64,000 nt of DNA from Sphingopyxis macrogoltabida. GTDB lineage: Bacteria; Pseudomonadota; Alphaproteobacteria; Sphingomonadales; Sphingomonadaceae. Positions 36,228 to 45,330 of the stretch are shown here, piece after piece. How positions within the stretch are numbered: position 1 is the first letter of the stretch; the number at the start of each line of letters is the position of its first letter. The DNA lies in NCBI RefSeq assembly GCF_001314325.1, contig NZ_CP009429.1, positions 4,712,501 to 4,776,500 on the forward strand. The letters run 5' to 3'. The notes under the pieces are model-generated. The model was not told the DNA's origin. It did not search any database and saw only the letters and a program-made list of their open reading frames with translations. A program made the position numbers and the translations under genes.

Positions 36228-36505
36228 TGCTCGAATATATCCTCCGCCTCCTCATCCTGCTGCCGATGATCGGCGGCCTGGCATGGGGCAGCCTGTGGCT
36301 GTGGAAGCGCGTCCAGATGGGCGTGCCGCTCACCGGCGGAGCCAAGCAGCCGCGCCCGGTCGAACTCGTCGGCGTGCTGCCGCTCGGTCCCGGATCGAAG
36401 CTGGCGGTCGTCGAATTCGCGGGCCAGCAGATCCTCGTCGCGGTGTCGCGCAACGGCATCACCCGGCTGGCGGATAACAGCGAGGGCGACTTCCATGCCG
36501 ACTGA
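36227..36505 (+). CDS. fliO: Flagellar biosynthesis protein FliO
   Basis: 92 aa with one N-terminal membrane helix ([23 protein letters not shown]) and a short cytoplasmic domain [40 protein letters not shown], characteristic of FliO. It acts as a scaffold for FliP assembly in the export gate. The start overlaps the fliN stop and the end overlaps fliP by 11 nt. Confidence 0.9.
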   Translation: MLEYILRLLILLPMIGGLAWGSLWLWKRVQMGVPLTGGAKQPRPVELVGVLPLGPGSKLAVVEFAGQQILVAVSRNGITRLADNSEGDFHAD

Positions 36506-37265
36506 TCGCAAACGCTGGCTGCGCGGCGCCGCACTGATCGGCGGCCTCGCGCTGCTGGTTGCCGCGCCCGCCGCCTATGCGCAGGCGGCCGGCGGTCTCG
36601 ATCGCGCGGTCGCCGAGATCGGCGGCGACGGCCGGCCGCTGAGCCTGTCGCTGCAGATCCTCGTCCTGATGAGCCTGCTGACGGTGCTGCCGTCGCTGCT
36701 GCTCATGATGACCAGCTTCACGCGCATCATCATCGTGCTGTCGATCCTCCGCCACGCGCTCGGCCTCCAGCAAACGCCGCCGAACCAGGTCCTCGTTGGC
36801 CTCAGCCTCTTCCTGTCGCTGTTCATCATGCAGCCGGTGATCAGCGAAGTGAACCGCGTCGCGATCGAACCCTATGGCCAGGAGCAAATCGACATCGGCG
36901 AAGCGGTTTCGCGCTCAGGCGTCGCGCTCCACGGTTTCATGATGAAGCAGACGCGCAAGACCGACCTGATGATGTTCGCCAAGATCGCCAAGGCGCCGAC
37001 CTATGCGAGCCCGAAGGACGTTCCCTTCTCCATCCTGCTCCCCGCCTTCGTCACCAGCGAGCTCAAGACCGCGTTCCAGATCGGCTTCCTCATCTTCCTG
37101 CCCTTCCTCGTCATCGACCTGATCGTCGCGTCGGCGCTGATGTCGCTGGGTATGATGATGCTGTCGCCGACGATCATCTCGATGCCGTTCAAGCTCTTGC
37201 TCTTCGTCCTCGTCGACGGCTGGGCGCTGACGATGGGATCGCTCGCTTCCTCCTTTGTGGGTTAG
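36495..37265 (+). CDS. fliP: Flagellar export gate protein FliP
   Basis: 256 aa. It has a cleavable signal peptide ([20 protein letters not shown]) and four membrane helices, with the FliP signatures [20 protein letters not shown] and [20 protein letters not shown]. Five FliP subunits form the core of the export channel with FliQ and FliR. It is tightly placed between fliO and fliQ. Confidence 0.97.
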   Translation: MPTDRKRWLRGAALIGGLALLVAAPAAYAQAAGGLDRAVAEIGGDGRPLSLSLQILVLMSLLTVLPSLLLMMTSFTRIIIVLSILRHALGLQQTPPNQVLVGLSLFLSLFIMQPVISEVNRVAIEPYGQEQIDIGEAVSRSGVALHGFMMKQTRKTDLMMFAKIAKAPTYASPKDVPFSILLPAFVTSELKTAFQIGFLIFLPFLVIDLIVASALMSLGMMMLSPTIISMPFKLLLFVLVDGWALTMGSLASSFVG

Positions 37266-37269
37266 GGAA

Positions 37270-37539
37270 ATGGAAGCGGATTATTTCGTCGGCGTGGCGC
37301 AGCAAGCGCTGTGGATCCTCGCGCTCGCTTCGGCACCGCTGCTGATCCCGGTGCTGGTGATCGGCGTGCTGCTCGGCATGGTGCAGGCGGCGACCTCGAT
37401 CAACGAACAGACGCTGACCTTCGTGCCGAAGCTGATCGTCGCGGCGATCTGCCTTGCGATCTTCGGCGGCAGCATCCTTGTGCTGCTCGCCGATTTCACG
37501 CGCGAAATCTTCGCGCAGATCCCGTCGCTCGTCCGTTAG
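37270..37539 (+). CDS. fliQ: Flagellar export gate protein FliQ
   Basis: 89 aa, two membrane helices, and the motif GVLLGMVQAATSINEQTLTFVPKL typical of FliQ/SctS. I chose the ATG at 37270 (MEADYFVGVAQQALW) over one five codons upstream, because it has GGGAAAT in front and matches the family start. It surrounds the FliP-FliR core. Confidence 0.96.
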   Translation: MEADYFVGVAQQALWILALASAPLLIPVLVIGVLLGMVQAATSINEQTLTFVPKLIVAAICLAIFGGSILVLLADFTREIFAQIPSLVR

Positions 37540-37546
37540 GACATCG

Positions 37547-38329
37547 ATGAACCCGACCGACGTCCCCAATATCGAGGCGATGCTCCAGCTCTGGATGCTC
37601 GGGATGATCCGGCCGGGCGCCGCGTTCATCGCGGCGCCGGTGTTCGGGGCGACGAACGTGCCGGTCCAGCTTCGCCTCGTCATCGCGCTCGCGGTCGGCG
37701 TGCCGGCGGTCGCCGCATCGGGCATGGTGCTGCCGCCCGAGGGCATCGTTTCCTTTCCCGGCTTCCTCCTCATCCTCGGCGAAGCGCTGATCGGCCTCTG
37801 CATCGGTTTCGTCCTCCAGATGGGCCTCGCCGCGGCGCTGCTCGCGGGCGAGGCGATCAGCAACGCGATGGGCCTCGGCTTCGCATCGATGGTCGACCCG
37901 ATGAGCGGCGCGGCGAGTTCGGCGATCGGCCAGTTCCTGTCGATGCTGGCGACCGCGCTCTTCCTCGCCGCCGACGGGCATTTGATCCTGATCCAGATCA
38001 TCGTCGACAGCTATAGCGCGCTGCCGCCGGGCAATGCCTTCCCCTCGTTCGGGGCGATCGGCGGCCTGCTGCGCTTCGGCAGCCTGATGTTCGCCGCCGG
38101 GCTGACGATCGCGCTGCCGGTCGGTTTCGTGCTGATCCTCGTCCAGATGATCATGGGCGTCATCGGCCGCTCGGCGCCCGCGCTCAACCTTTTCGCGGTC
38201 GGCATCCCCGCGACCCTGCTCGCGGGCGTCGTGCTGCTCGGTGTGGCGACGCCGGTGATGGCCGAAGCGGTCGCGCGCATCCTGTCCGACGCGCTCGACG
38301 CCGCGCGCATGCTCGCAGCGGGGGGCTGA
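37547..38329 (+). CDS. fliR: Flagellar export gate protein FliR
   Basis: 260 aa with six or so hydrophobic helices and FliR signatures (RPGAAFIAAPVFGATNVPVQLRL; QMGLAAALLAGEAISNAMGLGFASMVDP). The ATG at 37547 follows the fliQ stop by 7 bp; the frame opens further upstream but within fliQ. One FliR closes the FliP ring. Confidence 0.95.
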   Translation: MNPTDVPNIEAMLQLWMLGMIRPGAAFIAAPVFGATNVPVQLRLVIALAVGVPAVAASGMVLPPEGIVSFPGFLLILGEALIGLCIGFVLQMGLAAALLAGEAISNAMGLGFASMVDPMSGAASSAIGQFLSMLATALFLAADGHLILIQIIVDSYSALPPGNAFPSFGAIGGLLRFGSLMFAAGLTIALPVGFVLILVQMIMGVIGRSAPALNLFAVGIPATLLAGVVLLGVATPVMAEAVARILSDALDAARMLAAGG

Positions 38330-38333
38330 CGCG

Positions 38334-39482
38334 GTGGCCGGCGAAACCGAAAAGGACCAGAAGACCGAAGCCCCGACGCCGAAGAAGCGCGCCGATGCCG
38401 CGAAAGAGGGCGATGTGCTGATGTCGCGCGAACTGGCGACCGCGCTGATGATGCTCGCCGCCGCCGGCTGGCTGATTGCCGCGGGCGGCTGGTTCGTCCA
38501 GTCGGCGGGCGACCTTGTCCGCCGCGGGCTGACGCTGACCGCCGCCGACGTCGCCGATTTCGCGCCGGGCGAAGCGCTGCTCCGCAACGGGGTCGAAATA
38601 TTGCTGCCGCTCGCCAGCCTGTTCGCGCTCGCGCTCGTCGCCGCGATCGCGGGGCCCGCGCTGCTCGGCTCGTTCGGCTGGCGCGGCAAGGCGCTGGGGT
38701 TCAAGGGCAACCGCATCAACCCGATGAACGGGCTGAAGCGCATGTTCGGGCTGCACGGCGCGCTCGAACTCGGCAAGACGATCGCCAAGGTCCTGCTGCT
38801 CGGCTCGATCGGTTACTGGCTCGTCGCGGTGAACCTGCCCGCGATCATGACGATGGCGGCAACCGACCTGGGCGCCGCGATCGGGCTCGCCGGGCAGGCG
38901 ATCGGCCAGGCGATGGTGACGATGGCGGGTGGGCTGGTCGTTATCGCGCTGATCGACGTCCCATCGGTCTGGTTCCAGCGCAACAAGCGGCTGATGATGA
39001 GCAAGCAGGAGATCAAGGAAGAGATGCGCCAGTCCGACGGCGCCCCCGAGCTCAAGCAGGCGCAGCGCCAGCGCGCGCACGAGATGCTCAGCGGCTCGGC
39101 GCGCAAGGCGGTGTCGGAAGCGACGGTCGTGCTCACCAACCCGACCCATTTTTCGGTCGCGCTGCGTTACCGTCCCGGCATCGACGCCGCACCGGTGGTC
39201 GTCGCGCGCGGGCGCGGCGACGTCGCGCTGTCGATCCGCGAACTGGCGCGCGGCGCCAATGTCCCGCTGCTCGAATATCCGCAGCTCACCCGCGCCATCT
39301 ATTTCACCGCGCGCGCCGGGCGGGTGATCCCCGAGGAGTTGTTCGTCGCCGTCGCAACGATCCTCGCCTTCGTCTTCCAGCTCGAACGCGCGATGGCCGA
39401 AGGCCGGGCGCAGCCGGCGGTCGACGTGCCCGAATCGCATCATTTCGATCCCGACGGACGGCGCGCGCAAGGAACGGCTTAA
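38334..39482 (+). CDS. flhB: Flagellar export specificity switch FlhB
   Basis: 382 aa, GTG start 4 bp after fliR. It starts with EKDQKTEAPTPKKRADAAKEGDV, then four membrane helices, the linker KQEIKEEMRQSDG and the autocleavage motif NPTH (in VVLTNPTHFSVALRY) near residue 267. Cleavage between N and P lets FliK switch export from hook to filament proteins. It closes the gate-gene run; fliD follows 44 bp later. Confidence 0.97.
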   Translation: MAGETEKDQKTEAPTPKKRADAAKEGDVLMSRELATALMMLAAAGWLIAAGGWFVQSAGDLVRRGLTLTAADVADFAPGEALLRNGVEILLPLASLFALALVAAIAGPALLGSFGWRGKALGFKGNRINPMNGLKRMFGLHGALELGKTIAKVLLLGSIGYWLVAVNLPAIMTMAATDLGAAIGLAGQAIGQAMVTMAGGLVVIALIDVPSVWFQRNKRLMMSKQEIKEEMRQSDGAPELKQAQRQRAHEMLSGSARKAVSEATVVLTNPTHFSVALRYRPGIDAAPVVVARGRGDVALSIRELARGANVPLLEYPQLTRAIYFTARAGRVIPEELFVAVATILAFVFQLERAMAEGRAQPAVDVPESHHFDPDGRRAQGTA

Positions 39483-39526
39483 GCTTTCGTTCCGCCGGCC
39501 GTTAAGAGGTTCGAAGGATATCGAAC

Positions 39527-40903
39527 ATGGTCAGTTCCATCGCCAACAGCCTCGGTTTCGGATCGGGGATCGACACCAAACAATTGGTCACCGACCTTGC
39601 CGCGGCGTCGCGCGAACCGAAGATCGAGCGCGTCACCCAGTTGACGCAGCAGAACCAGACCCGGATCAGCGCGCTGGCACAGGCGCGGTCGGACCTCGAC
39701 GGTTTTGCCGACTCGCTCAGCCAGATGGTGTCCGACGGCACGCTGCGCAGCACCCCGACGGTATCCGACGACAGCGTCCTCTCCGCCACCGCGCGCGCCG
39801 GCCTGTCGGCCGACAGCTTTGCCGCGACGGTCGAGGTGACGCAGCTCGCGCGCGCACAGACCGCCTATTCGGGGATCGTCGCCGACAAGGCCGCGGCGAT
39901 CGGCACCGGGACGATGACGCTGACCGTCGGCGGCGTGAACAAGACGATCACCATCGGTGCCACGAACAACAGCCTCGACGGCCTCGCCAAGGCGATCAAC
40001 GCCAGCGGTGCCGGCGTCACCGCCTCGATCGTCGCCGACGAGGGCGGCCACCGGATCATCCTGAAAGGACCGACCGGCGAAGCGGGGGCCTTCACCCTTA
40101 CCGCCGACAGCGGCGCCGACCCCGGCCTTGCGACCTTTTCCTATGGTTCGGGCGGCGCGATGACGCTGGGCCAGAGCGCCGCGAATGCCGAGTTCAAGAT
40201 CGACGGCGTCGCGTTCAGCCGCGCCTCGAACATCATCGACGACGTCGTTCCCGGCATGTCGCTGACGCTCAAGAAGGCATCGCCGGGCCAGCCGGTCGAT
40301 ATCGGCGCCAGCCGGCCGCTCGACATGATCAAGCAGACCGTCGGCGATTTCGTCGCCGTCTATAACCAGATGAAGAAGAGCCTGTCGTCGGCCGCCAATA
40401 TGTCAGGTTCGACGACGGCATTGCGCGAGCTCGAACGCGAGCTCGCCAATCTGGTCGGCAAGGTCGTCACCAGTCACGGCAGCATCAACAAGCTGACCGA
40501 TATCGGCATCTCGTCGACGCGCGACGGGCTGCTGTCGCTCGATTCGGCCAAGCTCGAAAAGGCCCTCGCCGCCGACGCCGGTGCGGTCGAAGCGCTGTTC
40601 AACCCGCGGCGCGACGCGACGCATACCGAGGCGACCGATCCGGGCATCGCCTTCGCGCTCGACGCGATCCGCGACAAGGCGGTCGCCACCGACGGCGTGA
40701 TCGACCGCGTGACCAAGTCGCTCGACGCCCGGAGGGAGGCCCTCGCCGAACAGCTCGAGAAGATCGAGGAACGCGAAGACACCTACCGCGCGCGGCTCGA
40801 GAAGCAGTTCGGCGGGCTCGATGCCAAGCTCGCGGCCTTCAAGGCGACGCAGACCTATCTCGAACAGCAGATCGAGATGTGGAACAACCAGAATAACAAC
40901 TAG
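39527..40903 (+). CDS. fliD: Flagellar filament cap protein FliD
   Basis: 458 aa. N-terminal FliD_N domain (SLGFGSGIDTKQLVTDLAAASREPKIERV), flagellin-like hook IN motif (GTMTLTVGGVNKTITIGATNNSLDGLAKAIN), and the C-terminal coiled coil (RREALAEQLEKIEEREDTYRARLEKQF) ending in TYLEQQIEMWNNQNN. It caps the growing filament and helps flagellin fold. GAAGGAT precedes the ATG. Its gap after flhB is too small to show a clear separate promoter. Confidence 0.95.
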   Translation: MVSSIANSLGFGSGIDTKQLVTDLAAASREPKIERVTQLTQQNQTRISALAQARSDLDGFADSLSQMVSDGTLRSTPTVSDDSVLSATARAGLSADSFAATVEVTQLARAQTAYSGIVADKAAAIGTGTMTLTVGGVNKTITIGATNNSLDGLAKAINASGAGVTASIVADEGGHRIILKGPTGEAGAFTLTADSGADPGLATFSYGSGGAMTLGQSAANAEFKIDGVAFSRASNIIDDVVPGMSLTLKKASPGQPVDIGASRPLDMIKQTVGDFVAVYNQMKKSLSSAANMSGSTTALRELERELANLVGKVVTSHGSINKLTDIGISSTRDGLLSLDSAKLEKALAADAGAVEALFNPRRDATHTEATDPGIAFALDAIRDKAVATDGVIDRVTKSLDARREALAEQLEKIEEREDTYRARLEKQFGGLDAKLAAFKATQTYLEQQIEMWNNQNNN

Positions 40904-40914
40904 AGTCCGACCCG

Positions 40915-41304
40915 ATGACCGCCACCGCCTCGACCGTCCGCGCGACCGGGCTTTATCGCCGGTTGCAGCATGAAAGCCGCGCCGCCGCCGCCGATCCGGT
41001 CGAGCTGGTGACGATGCTCTACGACGAACTCGAGGTTGCGATCGGCGTGCTCGCCGCGATGGTGCGGCAGGGCCAGCGCGTGTCGGCGACCGAACCCGCG
41101 CACCGCGCCCGCGCGATCCTGATCGGCCTCGATGCCGGACTCGACCGTGAAGCGGGCGGCGACGTCGCCGAGGCGCTCTCGCGCGTTTACCGCAGCATGC
41201 GCCGCAAGCTCGACGAGGTCGTCGCGGCGAACGACGAGGCGGGGCTGAGGGATCTGCTCGACGGAATATTGACGGTCAGCAACGCCTGGCGGCAATTGCG
41301 CTAG
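40915..41304 (+). CDS. fliS: Flagellin export chaperone FliS
   Basis: 129 aa. The FliS hallmark VELVTMLYDELEVAI lies near residues 29-43, with helical LSRVYRSMRRKLDEVVAANDEAGLRDLLDGILTVSNAW at the end. It binds the flagellin C-terminus in the cytosol to stop early polymerisation. It is the last gene of the plus-strand fli operon and is followed by a hairpin at 41331. Confidence 0.92.
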   Translation: MTATASTVRATGLYRRLQHESRAAAADPVELVTMLYDELEVAIGVLAAMVRQGQRVSATEPAHRARAILIGLDAGLDREAGGDVAEALSRVYRSMRRKLDEVVAANDEAGLRDLLDGILTVSNAWRQLR

Positions 41305-41330
41305 TCGGCTTTGCTGCGCCGGAAAGGATA

Positions 41331-41367
41331 CACCCGGCCGTCCAAGGTGGGGACGGACGGCCGGGTG
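41331..41367. terminator. Hairpin terminator between fliS and the sigma-54 activator
   Basis: A 13-bp perfect stem, CACCCGGCCGTCC (41331-41343) with GGACGGCCGGGTG (41355-41367), and an 11-nt loop. It lies between two convergent genes, 26 bp after fliS and 62 bp after the activator's stop. Neither side has a long T run, so it may be a weak or Rho-assisted bidirectional terminator. Confidence 0.6.
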
Positions 41368-41428
41368 CTTGACAAGGGCGGACCAGAGCCCCCGTTTTCA
41401 GCAATGTCGAAATTCTGTCCGGCGCGGC

Positions 41429-42496
41429 TCAGGCCGCCTGCTGGACGCCATATTTGCGCATCTTCTCGATCAGCGTCGTGCGCTTGAGCGTGAGCAGGCG
41501 CGCCGCTTCGGAAATGATGCCGTCGGCCAGGTCGAGCGCGACGTGGATCTGTTCGAGTTCGATCGTCTCGATCTCGCGCTTGAGATCGATCGGTCGCCCC
41601 GGCGCCGGCGTCTTGGCGTGCGGTGCGGCCGCCGTGATGAACTCCTCGCCGCCGGCTTGCACCGGAGCAGGGCTGCTGGGGACAGCCCGCGCCGGCGCAA
41701 GTGCTGCGGTGGGGTTCAAAAGCATCGCGACGTCATGGGCGCCGAGCGTCTCGCCGCCATGCAGAACGCTGGCGCGTTCGACGAAATTGCGGAGTTCGCG
41801 CACATTGCCCGGCCAGCGGTGCTGCATCAGCAACATCATCGCCTCGTCGTCGAAGCGGCATTTGGCTTCGCCGGGCATCTTGCGCTGGAAGTGGCGGATC
41901 AGCGCCGGAATATCCTCGACGCGGCTGGCGAGGCTGGGGACCTGCAACACAACCACGCCGAGCCGGAAGAACAGGTCTTCGCGGAACTTGCCTTCGGCGA
42001 TCGCGGCATCGAGATCCTGATGCGTTGCCGAAATGACACGGACGTCGACATGGCGGACGTCGCTGCTGCCGACGCGGACGATCGTCCGGTCTTCGAGCAC
42101 GCGGAGCAGCTTGACCTGCATGTCGAAACGCATGTCGCCGATTTCGTCGAGAAAGACGGTGCCGCCCTCGCTCGCCTCGAAATGACCGAGGCGACGCGCG
42201 GTGGCGCCGGTGAAGCTGCCCTTTTCATGGCCGAACAGTTCGGATTCGATAAGTTCGCCGGGAATGGCGCCGCAGTTGATCGCGGCAAAGGGCTTGCCCG
42301 AACGGACGCCTTCGTCATGGATCGCGCGGGCAACGAGTTCCTTGCCCGAACCCGACGGGCCGCAGAGCATGACCGATGCGTTCGACCGTGCCACGCGGCG
42401 GATCATTTCGCGCAGCCGCTGCGTCGCAGGGCTGGTCCCGATGATCAGCGTTTCCAGCGCGGCCTGGCCGCCTTCATTATGCCCCACGGTCATCAT
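41429..42496 (-). CDS. Sigma-54-dependent flagellar transcriptional activator (FleQ/FlgR-like, no receiver domain)
   Basis: 355 aa from the ATG at 42496, which follows GGAG; the frame stays open to 42631 but the extra residues look non-coding. The AAA+ domain has Walker A GPSGSGKE (46-53), the sigma-54 contact loop GSFTGA (93-98) and Walker [12 protein letters not shown] (111-121). A Fis-type helix-turn-helix ([23 protein letters not shown]) ends the protein. Only about 18 residues precede the AAA+ domain, so there is no phospho-receiver domain. It very likely activates the four sigma-54 promoters found in this cluster. Its upstream gap (42497-42673) is AT-rich and presumably its own promoter. 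Confidence 0.92.
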   Translation of the reverse strand: MMTVGHNEGGQAALETLIIGTSPATQRLREMIRRVARSNASVMLCGPSGSGKELVARAIHDEGVRSGKPFAAINCGAIPGELIESELFGHEKGSFTGATARRLGHFEASEGGTVFLDEIGDMRFDMQVKLLRVLEDRTIVRVGSSDVRHVDVRVISATHQDLDAAIAEGKFREDLFFRLGVVVLQVPSLASRVEDIPALIRHFQRKMPGEAKCRFDDEAMMLLMQHRWPGNVRELRNFVERASVLHGGETLGAHDVAMLLNPTAALAPARAVPSSPAPVQAGGEEFITAAAPHAKTPAPGRPIDLKREIETIELEQIHVALDLADGIISEAARLLTLKRTTLIEKMRKYGVQQAA

Positions 42497-42673
42497 CGTC
42501 TCCACCGCGCCCCCCAAATCGGCGCCTTCGATGGATTCAGAGATTGAGGAAAATGGTAAACAAAAGATTATCCATCTTAACCTAACCCCTTCAAAACAAA
42601 GGATTATTGCCAAGTTGGCAGCAATGCCCACGCGATTGCGTCGGCAAGGATTCCAGATGCTGCCAGATTGGCA

Positions 42674-43534
42674 CTAATTGTTGGAGGCACCGCCCCAGCC
42701 GAGCGTGATCGAGATGCGGCGGTTGCGCGGATCGAATCGGTCGGAGGGCAGATAGGGCTCGCGATCGGCGACCCCTTCGATGCGCGAGAAGCGCTCGGTG
42801 CCGATGCCGCGAAACTCGAGGAAGTGGCGCGTCACCTCGGCGCGGTCGACCGACAGGCGCCAGTTGTTCGTACCCGATTTCGCCGACCAGGGCGCCGCGT
42901 CGGTGTGGCCGCGGATCATCAGCCGGTTCGGAACCTGCGCGATCGGCTCCGCAATCTCGCGGAACAGCCGCGCGCCGTCGGGGGTGAGCTGGCTGGTGCC
43001 CATGACGAACATCGAGAAGTCGGCATCGTCGACCACGTCGATCCGCAGCCCCTCGGTCGTCTCGGTAAAGCGCAGGTTGCGCGCGAGGCGTTTCAGGTCG
43101 CCTTTCTTCTGGACGCGATCAACCAGCGACTTTGCGACCTGCTGGAACTTCATCCGCTCGCTTTCGCGGCCCGACGCTTCCTTGGGTCCGCCGACGGCGT
43201 CCTTGGGGATGGTGATCGAGCGCGTTCCGGTCTGGCCGGCAGCGTGCGGATAGTCGTCGGCCGAAACGATCGAATCGCCGCCGAACATGCCGTTCGACCC
43301 GGCGCTTTCCTGTTTGGTCTTGACGATCGTCGGCGCGAAATAGTCGGCAAGCGCCTTGCGCTGCTTCTCGGTCGTCGCCCCGAGCAGCCACATCAGGAGG
43401 AAGAAGGCCATCATCGCGGTAACGAAGTCGGCATAGGCGACCTTCCACGCCCCGCCATGATGCGCGGCGTGGCCGGCCTCGATCACCTTCTTGACGATGA
43501 TCGGGCGAACCGGAGTGTTCGGACGCGCGGCCAT
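42674..43534 (-). CDS. motB: Flagellar stator protein MotB
   Basis: 286 aa. Single membrane helix near residues 36-53 (AYADFVTAMMAFFLLMWLLG) containing the proton-channel Asp (D of YADF). A plug/linker follows, then the OmpA-like peptidoglycan-binding domain (LMIRGHTDAAPWSAKSGTNNWRLSVDRAEVTRHFLE). It anchors the stator to the wall. The start overlaps the motA stop. The helix carries the Asp of H+-driven motors. Confidence 0.95.
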   Translation of the reverse strand: MAARPNTPVRPIIVKKVIEAGHAAHHGGAWKVAYADFVTAMMAFFLLMWLLGATTEKQRKALADYFAPTIVKTKQESAGSNGMFGGDSIVSADDYPHAAGQTGTRSITIPKDAVGGPKEASGRESERMKFQQVAKSLVDRVQKKGDLKRLARNLRFTETTEGLRIDVVDDADFSMFVMGTSQLTPDGARLFREIAEPIAQVPNRLMIRGHTDAAPWSAKSGTNNWRLSVDRAEVTRHFLEFRGIGTERFSRIEGVADREPYLPSDRFDPRNRRISITLGWGGASNN

Positions 43535-44397
43535 CAGCGGCCCCGCATGCCGTCAAAGACTTCCGCAAAGCTCGGCTGGTTCGAATGATCGACGCCCGAG
43601 CGCGCCGCCTCGATCACCAGCGGCTGCGGGTGGCCGTGCAGCGAGGCGATGATGAGCTGCTTCACCGTGTGATAAATGGCGGCGTCGCTTTCGATCACCG
43701 TGCGCGCCCGCGTCGCGAACGGACCGACGAGGCCATAGGCGAGCAGCACGCCGAGGAAGGTTCCGACCAGCGCCGAACCGATCATCGCGCCGAGGATTTC
43801 GGGCGGCTTGTCGATCGATCCCATCGTTTTCACGACGCCGAGCACCGCCGCGACGATACCGAGCGCGGGGAGCGCGTCGGCGAGGCTCTGCAATCCGTCG
43901 GCGGGCTTGATCGCGTGATGGTGGTGGCTCTTCACCGCATTGTCCATCACCTCCTCGACCGCATGCGGGTCGAGCGTTCCCGACGACACGACGACAAGCC
44001 GCAGCGTGTCGCAGATCAGGTGGACGAGCGTCTCGTCCTTCAAAAGTTTCGGATATTGCTGGAACAGTGGCGAGTTCGCCGGGTCCTCGATATGCGGTTC
44101 GACCGCGACCGGGCCCTCGGTGCGCATCATCTTCATCAGCGTCGAGACGAGCAGGATGCAGTCGAGATAGTCGGCCTTTTGATAGGTCGGCCCCTTGAAC
44201 ACCTTCCCCAGCCCGCCGCCGAGCGCCTTCAGCTCCTTGCCCGAATTGCCGATGATCAGCGATCCGATGGCGGCGCCGCCGATGATCAGCATTTCGTGCG
44301 GCAGCGCGTGGAGCACGGGTTCGAGGTTGCCGCCGGTCAGCGCGAAGCCCCCGAACACCAGCAGGATCAAGACGATGATGCCGACAACGGGGAACAT
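43534..44397 (-). CDS. motA: Flagellar stator protein MotA
   Basis: 287 aa with four membrane helices. It begins MFPVVGIIVLILLVFGGFALTGG, has the cytoplasmic loop facing FliG (LLVSTLMKMMRTEGPVAVEPHIEDP), and the motif LQSLADALPALGIVAAVLGVVKTMG in the third/fourth helix region. With MotB it forms the proton channel that drives rotation. GGAG lies 9 nt before the ATG. A sigma-28-like promoter (44454-44480) and a GC hairpin (44415-44431) precede it. Confidence 0.96.
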   Translation of the reverse strand: MFPVVGIIVLILLVFGGFALTGGNLEPVLHALPHEMLIIGGAAIGSLIIGNSGKELKALGGGLGKVFKGPTYQKADYLDCILLVSTLMKMMRTEGPVAVEPHIEDPANSPLFQQYPKLLKDETLVHLICDTLRLVVVSSGTLDPHAVEEVMDNAVKSHHHHAIKPADGLQSLADALPALGIVAAVLGVVKTMGSIDKPPEILGAMIGSALVGTFLGVLLAYGLVGPFATRARTVIESDAAIYHTVKQLIIASLHGHPQPLVIEAARSGVDHSNQPSFAEVFDGMRGR

Positions 44398-44414
44398 GCA
44401 AACCTACTCCAGTC

Positions 44415-44431
44415 GGGGGGCCGGGCCCCCC
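44415..44431. repeat. GC-rich palindrome in the motA leader
   Basis: On the minus strand GGGGGGCC-C-GGCCCCCC, an 8-bp perfect stem with one central base. It lies 18 bp upstream of motA, between the promoter candidate and the GGAG ribosome site. With no T run it is a poor terminator; it may be a leader structure or the 3' hairpin of the flgL transcript. Confidence 0.5.
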
Positions 44432-44453
44432 GCAAAACGGGACGTCTTGATGA

Positions 44454-44480
44454 TTAACGGCAGCAGCGGCGAAACTTTGA
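44454..44480 (-). promoter_or_regulatory. Candidate sigma-28 (FliA) promoter of motAB
   Basis: On the minus strand TCAAAGTTT, a 10-bp spacer, then GCCGTTAA, against the FliA consensus TAAAGTTT-N11-GCCGATAA. It lies about 57 bp upstream of motA. Late-class control of motAB by FliA is common; the spacer is one base short of ideal. Confidence 0.5.
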
Positions 44481-44485
44481 GCGCG

Positions 44486-45316
44486 TCAGCTCAAAATATC
44501 GAACAGCGTCTGCCGGTTGATGCGCGCGAAGGCCGCCTGCGCCGCCTCGAGCGTCATATTCTGGGCGTTGAGCTGCGCGATCGCCACCGACAGGTCGGTA
44601 TCCTCGAGCGACGAGCGCTCGTCGGAGAGCGAGATGCTGCGGCTCGCGAGGCTGTCGCCGATGCGTTCGAGGCGCCCGGCCGCCAGCCCCAGCGTCGCGC
44701 GCTGGTCGGCGACATGCGCGATGCCCGCGCCAAGCGTTTCGAGCGAGGCGCCGATCGCGGCGCTGTCGCCGCTGCCGACCGCCGCTGCCGCGTCGCGAAG
44801 CGCGGTCGAAATCGGGTTGCCGCCCACGACAAAGGCGCTCGCCGCCGACGGCACCGGGGCAAAGCTGGTGTCCGAATCGAAGCGCATCGTCCGGGCGTCG
44901 CCGGCCGCGAACAGCGGCTCGCCATTGACGTCGCGCGTCGCGGCGAGACTGTCGAGTTCTTCGGCGATCGCCGTCAGTTCGGCGGCGACGCTCGCGCGGT
45001 CGGCGGGGTTCATCGATGCGCTCGCCGCCGACAGCGTCAGTTCGCGGGCGCGCGACAGGAGGTTGCCGGCCGTCCCCAGCGCAGTGTCGGCCTGCGCGAC
45101 CTGCGCCTCGGCCGCCTTGACGTTGCGCGCCCAGGTGGTGGTGCTCGCCTGCGCGGTGCCGATCGTCGCGATCCGCCGCGACGCGACGACATCGTCCGAC
45201 GCCCGGAGCAGCTTTTTCTGGGTGGAGATTTGCGTCTGCGTCCGCTCGATCTGGTCAGCGACGCTGCGCTGGCGCGCGATTTCGCGCGTCATGCGATTGC
45301 CCACGGCGTTGATCAT
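44486..45316 (-). CDS. flgL: Flagellar hook-filament junction protein FlgL (HAP3)
   Basis: 276 aa from the ATG at 45316 (MINAVGNRMTREIARQRS). The flagellin-like N-terminal helix (IERTQTQISTQKKLLRASDDVVASRRI) and C-terminal helix (LEDTDLSVAIAQLNAQNMTLEAAQAAFARINRQTLFDIL) are both present. It forms the second junction ring between hook and filament. It lies 14 bp after flgK and is the last gene of the flgB-to-flgL operon. Confidence 0.92.
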   Translation of the reverse strand: MINAVGNRMTREIARQRSVADQIERTQTQISTQKKLLRASDDVVASRRIATIGTAQASTTTWARNVKAAEAQVAQADTALGTAGNLLSRARELTLSAASASMNPADRASVAAELTAIAEELDSLAATRDVNGEPLFAAGDARTMRFDSDTSFAPVPSAASAFVVGGNPISTALRDAAAAVGSGDSAAIGASLETLGAGIAHVADQRATLGLAAGRLERIGDSLASRSISLSDERSSLEDTDLSVAIAQLNAQNMTLEAAQAAFARINRQTLFDILS

Positions 45317-45330
45317 GAAACTGACCCTTC

